DNA of 64,000 nt from an uncultured Eubacterium sp. (GCA_900543485.1 UQRM01000002.1:62001-126000); one strand, 5' to 3'. Shown: positions 27,551-37,442, numbered from the stretch's first letter. The notes: a model not told the origin generated them from the letters alone. Program-made: numbers and translations.

Positions 27551-27597
27551 GAAAAACGGACTGTCCGCCGGAGGTGTCCGGCGGGCAGTCCGTTTTT
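27551..27597 (+). terminator. Strong terminator after the Cys-rich gene
   Basis: A stem of about 20 bp: GAAAAACGGACTG then CCGCCGG (27551-27571) pairs with CCGGCGG then CAGTCCGTTTTTC (27578-27597), with one internal mismatch. It could work in both directions. Confidence 0.85.
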
Positions 27598-27644
27598 CAC
27601 ACAATAGAACATAATGAGAAACATCTGGCGGCAGACAGCAGGCA

Positions 27645-28640
27645 TCACAGCCCATTGACGATATTGTCAGGCCGTTCTCCCCTGCTTACCTTCTCTATAG
27701 CCGACCATATCATCCCGTATCCTCTCCTGAATGAAGCGCCTGTGATCCCTCCTATGTGACAGCTCAAAAGCAGCTTCCCTGCGGCATCCTCAGGAGCCGT
27801 CACCAGCGTATTGTCCGGCTGTACAGGCTCTCCGTCCATGGTGTCCAATCCGGCTCCCGCTATCCACCCCGACTCCAGAGCTTTCACCAAAGACGCGCTG
27901 TCCACCAGCTCTCCTCTCGACGTGTTTATCAGATAAGCTGTATCCTTCATCTTCCTCAGAAAATCGTCGTCCACCATGTACCTGGTCACCTCTGTGACAG
28001 GCAGATGAAGGCTGACGATGTCACACGAAGCCAGCAGCTGTTCCCGTTCCATATATCTGACATCCAGTTCAGCTTCTTCCCCGGCAGAAAGCCTGCGCGG
28101 CTTGAAATACGCCACATCAGCTCCGAAGGCCGCAAGCAGTCTGGCCGTCGCCTTTCCGATATCTCCCATCCCTATGAGACCTACGGTACAATCGCCCAGT
28201 TCCCGGAGACTCCCCTCCAGCATATACCTTTCCTTCGTCTCTATCTGTTTCCCGCTCCGGACACTTTCATCTCCGCCTTTCACATCTCTCAGCAGTCCCA
28301 GCATCAACAGCACCGCCTGTTCCGCCACTGCGGCCGCGTTCATCCCTTTGCAGTTGCACACATATATCCCTCTGGCGGCGGCTTTCTCAGTATCCACCCC
28401 CTGATAACCTACTCCTTCGGAATGTATGAGCTTCAGATCCGGCATACCTTCGATCAGTGAAGCTGACACATCAGCGACAGCGTCTACAAGTATGTAATTG
28501 GCATCGCTGTGCAGTTCCAATATCGTCCCGTCGTCAGTCCCTACCGGGACATAGACGATGTCGTATCTGTCAAAGAGGCTGCTGTCAACCGTATACCTGG
28601 CCAACCGGCCTTCTTTTCCGATAACCAGCAGTTTTTTCAT
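27645..28640 (-). CDS. D-2-hydroxyacid dehydrogenase family protein
   Basis: NAD(P)-dependent oxidoreductase that reduces 2-oxoacids or oxidises D-2-hydroxyacids. The Rossmann motif is GLIGMGDIGKATARLLAAFGADV (about residues 147-170). Catalytic residues fit NTSRGELVD (Arg), a Glu in the DTMDGEPVQP region and His in SCHIGGIT. 331 residues. ATG 28640 (MKKLLVIG) has AGGATGACGG upstream; 28649 is also in frame. The substrate is not clear; phosphoglycerate dehydrogenase is possible but no serine gene is near. The stop faces the Cys-rich gene terminator. Confidence 0.85.
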   Translation of the reverse strand: MKKLLVIGKEGRLARYTVDSSLFDRYDIVYVPVGTDDGTILELHSDANYILVDAVADVSASLIEGMPDLKLIHSEGVGYQGVDTEKAAARGIYVCNCKGMNAAAVAEQAVLLMLGLLRDVKGGDESVRSGKQIETKERYMLEGSLRELGDCTVGLIGMGDIGKATARLLAAFGADVAYFKPRRLSAGEEAELDVRYMEREQLLASCDIVSLHLPVTEVTRYMVDDDFLRKMKDTAYLINTSRGELVDSASLVKALESGWIAGAGLDTMDGEPVQPDNTLVTAPEDAAGKLLLSCHIGGITGASFRRGYGMIWSAIEKVSRGERPDNIVNGL

Positions 28641-28794
28641 ATCCGTCATCCTTTCTCATCTTCTTCCTGTCGATTTTATAAGAATACGCCATACTATTCA
28701 AGGGCGGGAAGCGATTTTTATTGATTTTTATCTCAGTATATGGTACCGTATTTGAACGGGAAATTATTCACATATTCTAAGAGGGACAATCACA

Positions 28795-30069
28795 ATGAAA
28801 CGTTATTATTTGAACATACTCGTCATCGGCTTCGCTCTCTTCTCCATGTTTTTCGGAGCGGGGAACATAATCTTTCCTCCTTACCTGGGGCTGGAAGCCG
28901 GATCTCACTGGATACTGGGATTCATCTTCTATTACATGGCCGACATCGGTCTGGCCATCGTAGCCATCTTCGCCCTGATAAAAAACAACGGCGATATTTT
29001 CACGCTGACTGGCCGCATAGGCAAGATCCCGGGAAAGCTGATGGTCTCTGTGATCGTCCTCTGCATAGGGCCTATCATAGCGATACCACGCACGGGAGCC
29101 TCCGTCCACGAAATGCTGGTCCTGCCTCATACAGACAGCGTCTCCCCTATCGTCACCACGGCCATATTCTTCGCCATCGTATTGGTGCTGACCATCAGGG
29201 AATCAGCTGTAGTGGATATCCTGGGAAAATTCCTGACCCCCCTGCTCTTCATAGGACTGCTGCTCCTGATAATATCCGGTATCGTTTCACCTTTCGGAGA
29301 CATCGCTTCCGAGCCTAAGATAGATAATATCATCATCGCCGGAGTCAATTCGGGATACCAGACTATGGATGTGCTGGCCGCCATGATATTCGGTATCATC
29401 GTGGTCAAAAGCGTCATGGAGAAGGGCTACACTGAGCCTACTGCCAAGTACAAGGCCGTCCGTGCCTCCAGCCTGGTAGCCGGCTTCGGGCTCCTGATAG
29501 TTTACTGCGGCCTCACATATCTGGGCGCTACCGCTTCCACAACTTATGGTATGGATATCAACCGATCCCAGCTGATAATAAACATCACCGATGGCCTCCT
29601 GGGAGACGCCGGCGTCCTGGTATTGGGGATCGTCGTGACACTGGCCTGTCTCACCACCGCTGTAGCTCTCGTCAGCTCCGGCTCCGATTACTTCAGCAGT
29701 CTCTCGAGAGGAAGACTCAGCTATAAGCTCCTGGCGGTAGTGATATGCGTGTTCAGTGCTGTCATAGGGAATTTGGGCATAGACGCCATCGTTATGCTGG
29801 CCGAACCGGTTCTCAGTCTGGTATATCCCGGCGCTCTGACTCTGATCGTGATGGGTCTCTTTTCAGACCGGATATCCGACTACACAATAAGAGGAGCAGT
29901 TCTCGGCGCCCTGGCAGGGAGTCTCCTTGAACTGCTCTATAATTACGAAATACTCCAGCCGGCATTCGTCCCTCATCTGCCGCTCAGCAATTTCGGGTTC
30001 GGCTGGTTCATCTTCGCCGTAGCGGGAGGTATAGCCGGCGTTGTGATAAGACGCGTGAAGGCCCGTTGA
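28795..30069 (+). CDS. brnQ: Branched-chain amino acid transport system II carrier protein
   Basis: Cation-coupled importer of leucine, isoleucine and valine in the cytoplasmic membrane (LIVCS family). 424 residues with about twelve hydrophobic segments. The family N-terminal signature LFSMFFGAGNIIFPPYLGLEAG is at about residues 14-35. RBS AGAGGG is ten bases before the ATG. The stop lies 24 bases from the convergent spo0A stop. The upstream 145 bases show no T-box features. Confidence 0.93.
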   Translation: MKRYYLNILVIGFALFSMFFGAGNIIFPPYLGLEAGSHWILGFIFYYMADIGLAIVAIFALIKNNGDIFTLTGRIGKIPGKLMVSVIVLCIGPIIAIPRTGASVHEMLVLPHTDSVSPIVTTAIFFAIVLVLTIRESAVVDILGKFLTPLLFIGLLLLIISGIVSPFGDIASEPKIDNIIIAGVNSGYQTMDVLAAMIFGIIVVKSVMEKGYTEPTAKYKAVRASSLVAGFGLLIVYCGLTYLGATASTTYGMDINRSQLIINITDGLLGDAGVLVLGIVVTLACLTTAVALVSSGSDYFSSLSRGRLSYKLLAVVICVFSAVIGNLGIDAIVMLAEPVLSLVYPGALTLIVMGLFSDRISDYTIRGAVLGALAGSLLELLYNYEILQPAFVPHLPLSNFGFGWFIFAVAGGIAGVVIRRVKAR

Positions 30070-30092
30070 CATCATCTCCTTCAACAGGTCCG

Positions 30093-30890
30093 TTAGCTGG
30101 CTCTCCTCTCTATCCGCAGCTTGTCTGCGATAATAGCGATGAACTCCGAGTTTGTCGGCTTGCCCTTATCGTTCTGTACCGTATAGCCGAAGAGCGCGTC
30201 TATGGTCTCCAGCTTTCCTCTGTTCCACGCCACCTCTATGGCATGTCTGATAGCCCTTTCGACCCGGCTGGGAGTAGTGTTGTTGGCCTTGGCGATGGCC
30301 GGGTACAGCTCCTTGGTCACAGCTCCCAGCAGATCTATATCTTCCACCACCATGATGATGGCGTCCCTCAGATAATGATATCCTTTGATGTGAGCGGGGA
30401 CTCCTATTTCGTGTATTATGTTAGTTATATCGATCTCCAGGCTTTTTTCATCATCATCCTTCTGTCCCGTCAGTATGGCTCTGGCGTATTGCATCTTGTT
30501 ATCGCTTTTATCGTCCACGCCCGACAGCTGATTGATGCGCTTCATCAGCACGTCCAGATTGAAGGGCTTCACTATGTAGTATTCCGCGCCCAGGCTTATG
30601 GCCTTCTGGGTGATAGGCTCCTGTCCCACTGCTGACAAGACGATAGTTCTGGGGTACTTTTCAAGTTCTATGTTGTTTATGGTTTCCAGGACGCCCAATC
30701 CGTCAAGATGGGGCATGACCATGTCCAGTATCAAGATCTCAGGCTGGTGCAGTTTGATGTTTTCTATAGTCTTTATGCCGTCATGAGAAACGAAAGCCAG
30801 ATCGATATCTTCCTTCTCCTTGAAGTAATCGACGAGAATCTCACAGAATTCCTTATTATCGTCAGCGATACCGATTTTAATCCTTTTCAT
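30093..30890 (-). CDS. spo0A: Sporulation master regulator Spo0A
   Basis: Response regulator that commits the cell to sporulation. The receiver domain holds Asp10/Asp11, phosphorylation site Asp56 ([12 protein letters not shown]) and Lys in YYIVKPFN. The C-terminal Spo0A domain has the DNA-recognition helix [17 protein letters not shown], which is nearly invariant in the family. The ATG at 30890 has AGGAGG nine bases upstream; an ATG at 30896 is only three bases from it. About 265 residues. Two 0A boxes lie upstream, consistent with autoregulation. It follows spoIVB, the conserved order in spore formers. Confidence 0.97.
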   Translation of the reverse strand: MKRIKIGIADDNKEFCEILVDYFKEKEDIDLAFVSHDGIKTIENIKLHQPEILILDMVMPHLDGLGVLETINNIELEKYPRTIVLSAVGQEPITQKAISLGAEYYIVKPFNLDVLMKRINQLSGVDDKSDNKMQYARAILTGQKDDDEKSLEIDITNIIHEIGVPAHIKGYHYLRDAIIMVVEDIDLLGAVTKELYPAIAKANNTTPSRVERAIRHAIEVAWNRGKLETIDALFGYTVQNDKGKPTNSEFIAIIADKLRIERRAS

Positions 30891-30929
30891 TTTCATATTC
30901 CTCCTGTTTTCCTGCCTTAACACACTATG

Positions 30930-31017
30930 TTCGACAATTGTTACATATATTATTTTTAAATACATTCTGACTATTATCAATAATTGGATGAATACATTTT
31001 GCTTTATTTTTCGACAA
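30930..31017 (-). promoter_or_regulatory. Two 0A boxes upstream of spo0A
   Basis: Exact TTGTCGAA sequences on the minus strand at 30930-30937 and 31010-31017 contain the Spo0A core TGTCGAA. The distal one overlaps the last codons of spoIVB. They are 80 bases apart and lie 40-120 bases before the spo0A start, as expected for autoregulatory sites. Confidence 0.65.
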
Positions 31018-32071
31018 GGTTCGACTCTTCCAGCATCCACTCGATAAATATCCCGTATCCACGCTGAGGATCATTGACGAATACGTGGGTGACGGCACCG
31101 ATTATCCTGTCGTTCTGTATGATAGGACTGCCGCTCATACCCTGGACGATACCACCGCTCTCTTCCAGCAGCTCTTCGTCAGTGACGCGGATGACCATGC
31201 TTTTGTCGGCCGGCGAATCCTGATCCTCTATCTTCTCTATCTCTATGTCGAAGCGCTTTATCTCATTGTTTGAAAGCGTAGACAAAATATAAGCGTCTCC
31301 CAGCTCCACCTGCTCCCTCGTCCCGACAGCCAGCGGCTGATCGTACAGCGGACTTTCCATGGGATGATACGCCAGTCCGAAGACGCCATAGCTGCTGTTC
31401 TTTTCCAGACTGCCCAGCGGATCGTCAGAATGATAGAATATCCCTCTTATCTCTCCGGGCTCTCCATCCTTTCCCTCCTGTACCTCCTGCACCTGGGATT
31501 CCAGCAAAAGACCTGTCTCTACCGAAAGGATAGCGCCCGTTTCCGGATCTACGATACCATGACCCAGCGCTCCGAAAGTTGAATTAGACGGATCGTAATA
31601 TGTCAGCGTACCTATCCCGGCAGTCTTGTCCTTGACCCATACGCCCAGTTTATAGAGCCCGTCCTCTCCCGATTCTACAGGGTCGACCTCTACGTTGATG
31701 ATGCTGTCGTTTCTCTTTACCTTGAGTCTGACCGTGCCCTTCGCCTCGTTGACAATGGACTGTACCTCATCAGCCCTGTATACCTCCGTTCCGTTTATCG
31801 CCATTATTATGTCGCCTATCTGCAGACCGCTCAAAAGCCCCGGATTGACCTTTTCTCCGCTCTTTCCCTCTATTTCTTCCAGGCCTACTATCAGGACTCC
31901 TCTCACATCCATCTTGACTCCCACTGACTGGCCTCCCGGTACCAGCACTTTTTCCGCCACTACAGGCGACGCAGCAGTCCTTTCAGTCTGCGGGAAAAAC
32001 TGGCCGATGATGATAATAGAAAGAAGAAGTCCGCATAGTACGAGCGCACTTTTTTTTAAAAAGCTCTTCAT
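31004..32071 (-). CDS. spoIVB: SpoIVB serine peptidase
   Basis: Forespore-secreted protease that signals to the mother cell during sporulation. 355 residues. An N-terminal membrane anchor (about 7-27) is followed by a PDZ domain ([20 protein letters not shown], about 80-150) and the S55 peptidase domain. The catalytic His fits [14 protein letters not shown] and the Ser is in [25 protein letters not shown], both conserved SpoIVB blocks. RBS GGAGGG precedes the ATG. The bofC-like gene is 11 bases upstream and spo0A follows. Confidence 0.95.
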   Translation of the reverse strand: MKSFLKKSALVLCGLLLSIIIIGQFFPQTERTAASPVVAEKVLVPGGQSVGVKMDVRGVLIVGLEEIEGKSGEKVNPGLLSGLQIGDIIMAINGTEVYRADEVQSIVNEAKGTVRLKVKRNDSIINVEVDPVESGEDGLYKLGVWVKDKTAGIGTLTYYDPSNSTFGALGHGIVDPETGAILSVETGLLLESQVQEVQEGKDGEPGEIRGIFYHSDDPLGSLEKNSSYGVFGLAYHPMESPLYDQPLAVGTREQVELGDAYILSTLSNNEIKRFDIEIEKIEDQDSPADKSMVIRVTDEELLEESGGIVQGMSGSPIIQNDRIIGAVTHVFVNDPQRGYGIFIEWMLEESNLVEK

Positions 32072-32082
32072 TGAAAGCCCTC

Positions 32083-32517
32083 CTAGCTATCGAAATTCTG
32101 AAGGAATTCCCCCAGGTCCTCTTCCGTCTCTATAGTTACCCCATCGACGAACAATTGCTGATCGTTTTCCGACAGCAGATCGAAAGGTATAGAAGTTATG
32201 AGATACAGCTCCTTGTTTCCTTTCTCATCGCATATGAAGACCTTGACGACTCCATCTACTTCCTTTATTAGGTATGATTCCGGTTCGCCTGCTGTGCCTG
32301 TCTCCTCGCCTTCAGATATCGTTTCTTTTTTGCCGGAGGTCTCCGTCTCCGCCTTTTCATCCTCTTCTACCCTGACCTTTTGAGCCGCCTCCTCCGCCGC
32401 ATCGTTGTCCACCGCGCTCTGATAGTTCAACCACACCCCAAAGCTCAGCACAAAAGCTCCTACGACGGAAAATATTATCCTGTTTCTCAGCTTTTTTCTT
32501 CTCGTATCTCTGAACAT
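32083..32517 (-). CDS. BofC-like membrane-anchored protein
   Basis: 144 residues from ATG 32517, seven bases after GAGGTG. A basic N-terminus and one membrane helix (about 14-32) precede a disordered acidic linker. The C-terminal 65 residues (YLIKEVDGVVKVFICDEKGNKELYLITSIPFDLLSENDQQLF, with ETEEDLGEFLQNF) resemble the BofC C-terminal domain. BofC in Bacillus restrains SpoIVB in the sigma-K checkpoint. Location directly before spoIVB supports a matching role here; that is inference from a short, diverged domain. Confidence 0.65.
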   Translation of the reverse strand: MFRDTRRKKLRNRIIFSVVGAFVLSFGVWLNYQSAVDNDAAEEAAQKVRVEEDEKAETETSGKKETISEGEETGTAGEPESYLIKEVDGVVKVFICDEKGNKELYLITSIPFDLLSENDQQLFVDGVTIETEEDLGEFLQNFDS

Positions 32518-32624
32518 ACTCACTCACCTCAAATCTATTATGAGCTTTTTGCCCTTATTTATACATGGCTCGCCTCCCGACAGAAATACAGAGGAAACAC
32601 GACCTGAGTTCTTCATAGCCAATC

Positions 32625-32653
32625 AAAAAAAGCCGTCTCAAACGGCTTTTTTA
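32625..32653. terminator. Bidirectional terminator
   Basis: AAAAAAGCCGT (32626-32636) pairs with ACGGCTTTTTT (32642-32652) around a 5-base loop. On the minus strand it ends the permease/kinase/regulator operon. Confidence 0.85.
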
Positions 32654-32678
32654 TTTACCATATGTCCATATATCGATG

Positions 32679-34061
32679 CTATTTGAGTCCGAATTCCACC
32701 AGCTTGTTGAAAAGCTGCCTTCTCGATATGGATAATATATCAGCTACCTTGTTCATATCGGAGTGGTATCTGGACAGCAGCTCCTCTATATAAGCCTTTT
32801 CGGCCTTGCTCCTGTACTCCTTCAGCGTTTCCGTATAATCGGTCTCGAAGCCTCCGCTGCGTGGAGAGCGAAAACGCTCCGGCGCACGTCCCGACAACAT
32901 GTCTGATGGCAGATATCCCTTTTCTATCTCACCGTGTTCCGACAGCACCATGCATCGCTCGATAATGTTCTTCAGCTCTCTTACATTGCCGGGATAATCG
33001 TATCCCGTCAGGATCTCCAGCACATCGTCGCTGATCTTTATCCCATCCTTTTTCATTTCTCTGGAATAGCTGTCTATGAAATGCTCTATCAGCAATGGTA
33101 TATCTTCCCGCCTCTCCCTCAGAGGAGGTATCTCTATGACGATGGTGCTTATCCTGTAAAACAGATCGCTTCTGAAAAGGCCATTGTCCATATCCTCTTT
33201 CAGGTTCCTGTTGGTGGCCGTTATCAACCTGAAGTCCACATTTATCGGGGTGTTGCTCCCCATTCTGTATATGGTCCTGTTTTCTATGGCCTTCAGCAGT
33301 TTCGCCTGAAGGTTCATAGAGACGCCGCCTATCTCGTCCAGGAACAGCGTTCCGCCGCTGGCCGCTTCAAACAGCCCCATCCTCCGCTGCGTAGCGCCTG
33401 TAAAGGAGCCTTTCTCATGGCCGAAAAGTTCCGATTCCAAGATAGAATCCGACAGAGCCTGGCAATTGAGATCCAGCAGACTGGCGTCCTTCCTGTTGCT
33501 CCTCTCATGTATAAAGGTGGCCAGCACCTCTTTTCCCGAGCCTGATTCTCCGAACAGCATTATGTTCGATTCGCTGGCAGCTGCTTTCTCGGCCATCTCC
33601 AGCATCTGTCTGTAGCGCGGGCTCTTGCTCTCCAGCATGTATTTATTCCTGGCCTTCTCCCTCAGAAGGGCGTTTTTCATATCGGTGATGCGCTTGTCTC
33701 TGATGTTGCGTATCTCCATCAAAAGCTCCGCCGGATCCATGCCCTTGGTCACGTATGTATATGCTCCTGCCTTCATGGCCTCCACAGCCTTTTCCACCGT
33801 GCCGTAGGCCGTCAGCATCAATACGTCCGCATCATAGTCTCTCTCCTTTATGGCCTTCAGCAACTCGAACCCGTCCATCACCGGCATGCTCAGGTCTGAT
33901 ACCACTATGTCGAATGCCTTGTTCTCCATGATCTTCAGCGCTTCCTGTCCGTTGAAACAAGTCTCGACCGAGTAGCCGTCGTTTTCCAAGATGAGTTTCA
34001 GCACTTCGCAGTAATCCTTTTCGTCATCTACCACCAGTATGCTCATGTTCTTTTTTACCAT
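32679..34061 (-). CDS. Sigma-54-dependent response regulator (NtrC family)
   Basis: Activates sigma-54 RNA polymerase after phosphorylation by its partner kinase. The receiver domain has acidic pair VDDEKD, Asp56 (VVSDLSMPVMDG) and Lys in TYVTKGM. The AAA+ domain shows Walker A GESGSGKE, the sigma-54 contact loop GSFTGA (GAFTGA type) and GGTLFLDEIG. The C-terminal Fis-type helix-turn-helix is MNKVADILSISRRQLFNKL. The ATG at 34061 lies six bases after GGGGAGG and overlaps the kinase gene by 38 bases. Cognate to the upstream kinase by position. Confidence 0.92.
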   Translation of the reverse strand: MVKKNMSILVVDDEKDYCEVLKLILENDGYSVETCFNGQEALKIMENKAFDIVVSDLSMPVMDGFELLKAIKERDYDADVLMLTAYGTVEKAVEAMKAGAYTYVTKGMDPAELLMEIRNIRDKRITDMKNALLREKARNKYMLESKSPRYRQMLEMAEKAAASESNIMLFGESGSGKEVLATFIHERSNRKDASLLDLNCQALSDSILESELFGHEKGSFTGATQRRMGLFEAASGGTLFLDEIGGVSMNLQAKLLKAIENRTIYRMGSNTPINVDFRLITATNRNLKEDMDNGLFRSDLFYRISTIVIEIPPLRERREDIPLLIEHFIDSYSREMKKDGIKISDDVLEILTGYDYPGNVRELKNIIERCMVLSEHGEIEKGYLPSDMLSGRAPERFRSPRSGGFETDYTETLKEYRSKAEKAYIEELLSRYHSDMNKVADILSISRRQLFNKLVEFGLK

Positions 34062-36018
34062 CATCAACCTCCCCGCTTCTGTGCTCCCGCAGCGGCAGCG
34101 TCAGCATGAATACCGAGCCTACGCCCACCTTGCTGCGGACATCGATTTTTCCGTCCAGCTTCCCCGTTTCGTTATAGACTATATAAAGCCCCAGACCATT
34201 CCCCTTATGTCCTTCTTTGGTAGTAAAAAACGGGTTGAATATATTCTGCAATATATCCTCCTCTATGCCTGTCCCGGTATCCTGAACATCTATTTCGAAT
34301 TCCTGCTTATATTTTACCACTTTTATCGACAATTTTCCATTTTCTTTCATCGCATCAGTGGCATTTTGTACCAGATTTATCAATATCATATCGAGAGCTT
34401 CTACCCGGATATATGTCTCTATCTTTTCACTGCATGTGATCTCCAGCTTTATGTTTTTCTTTCTGAGTATATTGTCATTGAGAGACGCCAGAGAACGTAT
34501 ATGCTCCTCCACGTCTATCCACTCCTCCTGTCCTGATGACGCTCTGGAAAAGTTCAGCAGATTATTTATTATGGCCCCCGATCTGTCTACCGCAGCTTCT
34601 ATGTGTCCTATGGCCTTGTCCCTTATTTCCATATCCACATCCATATTTTTCAACACGTAACAGTAATTCCTTATGATTCCCAGCGGGTTCCTTATCTCAT
34701 GAGCAACACCGGCAGCCAGCTGGCCGACAGCTATCATCTTATTATCCTGGAGCATCTGACGCTCAGCCATGACCTCTCCTGTGATGTCCCTTGCCATGAA
34801 CAACAGCTTTTCCACCACACCTTTGGCTCCCTCTATTGGGAAAATATCCACCTCAAAAATATCCTGCTTCCTCGTGATCTCCCTGCTCTCAGTGTATTCG
34901 CCGCGTGATGCACGTTCCATCATCTCCTGCAGACTGGCACGTCCTTCCTCATCCATCTCCAATATATCGTATATATTGCTGTTGGTGACATTTTTGTGGA
35001 CCGCTTCGAAGAAATAGCGGTTTATATCCAGTACCACGCCGTTGAGATCCAGCTCCGCCAGATAATAGCTGACGCCATTGAACGTAGTCTTCAGCTCCTT
35101 CTTGCTTTCGTTGAGCTTTTCCATCCTGTTCTCCAGCTCCGCGTAAAGATTCTTGTTGGTCTGATAATATATGAAAAACGCTATCATGACAGATGTGAAT
35201 ATGATCAATACGAGCATATAGACGTCTTCATTGTTCTCTTTCATATAGACGGGCCCGTTTCCATCGAACCATTTCTGGCTGACCTCGTAGCTGAGCGTAT
35301 GCCGGTCTGTCACGTTTATACACTTGTTCATGAGCGTGTATAGCACTGAATCCTCATCCACCATTATGCACACGTTCTGACTGTAGATACTGTCTTCCAT
35401 GGCCAGATAGTCCTTGTTCCCATCTAGAGCCAGCCACATGGCGCTCCTCGGGGCCAGCATGAAGTCCAGATCCTCTGCTCTGGCCAGCTCCAGAGCCTCC
35501 TCGGCCGAATCGGCATACACGAAATCCACATCCTGTCCGTCGTAGCTTATATCGTTAACCTCACTTCTCTGATAGCCCTCTACGATGACTCCCGACAGAT
35601 CTGAGTTCAACTGCCCGTCTGCCTTCACATACATGGCCCAGTCCAGCTGAAGAAGCGGCGGAACGTAATTGCTGTCCACGTTCCTGTCCTCATCGGTCAC
35701 CGCAGTGATACGGCCGTCAGCTCCTTCCTCCTCATCTGTCAGTCTTATATCCAGATCTACGTTTCTGAACACATCGTCCATATACTCCTGAAGGAACCCA
35801 TTGCCGTCAGCATTCATGAATCTGATACTGTCATCTACATATATGACCACCTCATCGTGGTTTTCCACATACTCCCTCTCGGCTTCGGTCATCTCCAGGC
35901 GTCCGGTCTCCCCGGATCTTATATCACCGTCCCTGTCCTGCAAAGCGTATATGAATATTATGCCTATGAGCACTATGATGACCCCAAGGAACAGATACTG
36001 CGAAAACTTTTTCTTCAT
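34024..36018 (-). CDS. Sensor histidine kinase with extracytoplasmic solute-binding domain
   Basis: Membrane sensor, 664 residues. TM1 about 7-27, then an outside domain (about 45-260) whose pattern (AEEALELARAEDLDFMLAPRSAM, NVCIMVDEDSVLYTLMNKCIN) resembles bacterial solute-binding family 3 proteins. TM2 lies near 265-290, followed by a coiled coil and PAS domain (FNGVSYYLAELDLNGVVLDIN). The HisKA box is GVAHEIRNPLG (about 450) and the ATPase has NLVQNATDAM, DTGTGIEEDIL and GNGLGLYIVYN. Overlaps the permease by 4 bases (ATGA) and the regulator by 38. It likely senses the permease substrate. Confidence 0.9.
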   Translation of the reverse strand: MKKKFSQYLFLGVIIVLIGIIFIYALQDRDGDIRSGETGRLEMTEAEREYVENHDEVVIYVDDSIRFMNADGNGFLQEYMDDVFRNVDLDIRLTDEEEGADGRITAVTDEDRNVDSNYVPPLLQLDWAMYVKADGQLNSDLSGVIVEGYQRSEVNDISYDGQDVDFVYADSAEEALELARAEDLDFMLAPRSAMWLALDGNKDYLAMEDSIYSQNVCIMVDEDSVLYTLMNKCINVTDRHTLSYEVSQKWFDGNGPVYMKENNEDVYMLVLIIFTSVMIAFFIYYQTNKNLYAELENRMEKLNESKKELKTTFNGVSYYLAELDLNGVVLDINRYFFEAVHKNVTNSNIYDILEMDEEGRASLQEMMERASRGEYTESREITRKQDIFEVDIFPIEGAKGVVEKLLFMARDITGEVMAERQMLQDNKMIAVGQLAAGVAHEIRNPLGIIRNYCYVLKNMDVDMEIRDKAIGHIEAAVDRSGAIINNLLNFSRASSGQEEWIDVEEHIRSLASLNDNILRKKNIKLEITCSEKIETYIRVEALDMILINLVQNATDAMKENGKLSIKVVKYKQEFEIDVQDTGTGIEEDILQNIFNPFFTTKEGHKGNGLGLYIVYNETGKLDGKIDVRSKVGVGSVFMLTLPLREHRSGEVDDGKKEHEHTGGR

Positions 36019-37442
36019 GATTTACTCCTTCTTCGCGCGAATCTCTCGCCGAATACATTCAGCTCCATCTCGTCGTCGTCCATCGGCTTTCTCCTCCACC
36101 TGGTCAGCAGCGTGATCACTGCTCCCACCGCCAGCCACAGCAGCGCGATGATGAACTCAGGCGATATGGTCGTGAAGGTGAAATTTTCCCTGAGGTACAG
36201 CAGGAAATAGAAGCATACAGCCAGCAGGATGACGATGCCCATCCCGGCGCCTCCCCTGACGCTGAATGGCCTGCTGAGATCCGGCTCCTTTTTCTTCAGT
36301 ACGATGTAGGATATCACAACAAATATATATGAAAAGAGTGAACACAGAGAACTGGTATTGATAAACCATTCCAGCGCGTTCATCCCCAGAAGAGGAGCGA
36401 CTACAGCGATACCTCCTACCAGCAGCACCGCTACATAAGGCGTTTTATACTTCTTATGTATCCTCCCAAGCGCGGCCGGAAGGAGCCCTGCCCTGCTCAT
36501 GGCGCAGAGCAGCCTGGTGGCGCCGATGAAGAACCCGTTCCAGGTAGTCAGTATGCCGAAGATCCCTCCGATTATGACCAGCAGCGAAAAGACTTCCCCA
36601 TTAAAAAGGTATATGGCCACATCAGCCAGCGGGATGTTGTTGGACGCCCTGATCTCCATCGGAGCCGCCAACGAGATCCCTATTATGAGGAGGCAGTACC
36701 AGATGATGCTGAAGATGATGCAAACGAGCACCATCTTTCCGATGTCTTTTTCGGCTATATTCATCTCCTCCGCCGACTGAGGGATGACGTTGAAGCCTAT
36801 CAGCATGGCAGGGACCATACAGAAGGTGTAATAAAAGCCATCCTGCCTCCACAGTGTCCTTCCTATATTGCTTACATCACCGAAAACCACGCCTCCGAAG
36901 AGCATGAAGAATACGACCATGATAATGACGACTGTGGCCATGACCTGAAACAGCACAGCGGGCCTGGTCCCAAAGAAGTTGATGAGAGTTACCACGACAG
37001 CCCCTGCCATTCCAAACACGGCCCATGAAAAATTCACCTGATAACCCGCCACCTCCCACAGCGGAACGGCTGACGGTACGGAAAACATATAATTTATGGC
37101 TGTGGAAGTGGCTATCCCTTCCCACGCCACGACGCCTATATAAGCTATGGACATTATCCAGCCTACCAGCCAGGCCGGCCTCCTGCCTATGGCTCTGTAC
37201 ACGAACACGAACTCCCCTCCTGAGAGAGGCAGCGCGGAGGTCAGTTCACTGTAAGTAAGACCCACTGCCAGTATCAGCAGACCACCCAGCACAAAAGCAG
37301 CCAGTGCCCCCATCATACCTGCTTCGTTGATCCAGGAAGGAGCCATCATTACCCAGCTCCATCCTATCATCGTACCGAATCCGATAGCTATTATATCAGT
37401 CCTTCCAAGGACTTTACTTACGGAATTCCCCATATCTTTCAT
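36015..37442 (-). CDS. APC-superfamily amino acid permease
   Basis: Membrane transporter of the amino acid-polyamine-organocation superfamily. 475 residues with about twelve hydrophobic segments. The first helix has GTMIGWSWVMMAPSWI, which replaces the usual substrate-binding GxGIF loop, and ALPLSGGEFVFVYRAIGRRPAWLVGW is the conserved helix 3 region. The C-terminus is basic (RRRSKS). RBS AGGAG lies six bases before the ATG. First gene of the permease-kinase-regulator operon; substrate unknown, possibly an amino acid or a polyamine. Confidence 0.87.
   Translation of the reverse strand: MKDMGNSVSKVLGRTDIIAIGFGTMIGWSWVMMAPSWINEAGMMGALAAFVLGGLLILAVGLTYSELTSALPLSGGEFVFVYRAIGRRPAWLVGWIMSIAYIGVVAWEGIATSTAINYMFSVPSAVPLWEVAGYQVNFSWAVFGMAGAVVVTLINFFGTRPAVLFQVMATVVIIMVVFFMLFGGVVFGDVSNIGRTLWRQDGFYYTFCMVPAMLIGFNVIPQSAEEMNIAEKDIGKMVLVCIIFSIIWYCLLIIGISLAAPMEIRASNNIPLADVAIYLFNGEVFSLLVIIGGIFGILTTWNGFFIGATRLLCAMSRAGLLPAALGRIHKKYKTPYVAVLLVGGIAVVAPLLGMNALEWFINTSSLCSLFSYIFVVISYIVLKKKEPDLSRPFSVRGGAGMGIVILLAVCFYFLLYLRENFTFTTISPEFIIALLWLAVGAVITLLTRWRRKPMDDDEMELNVFGERFARRRSKS

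Noticed and set aside
28650..28794. T-box leader before brnQ
   Set aside because: No specifier-loop or T-box sequence; the leader is too short.
30093..31040. Long N-terminal extension of Spo0A to 31040
   Set aside because: It would overlap spoIVB and both 0A boxes; the receiver domain and RBS place the start at 30890.
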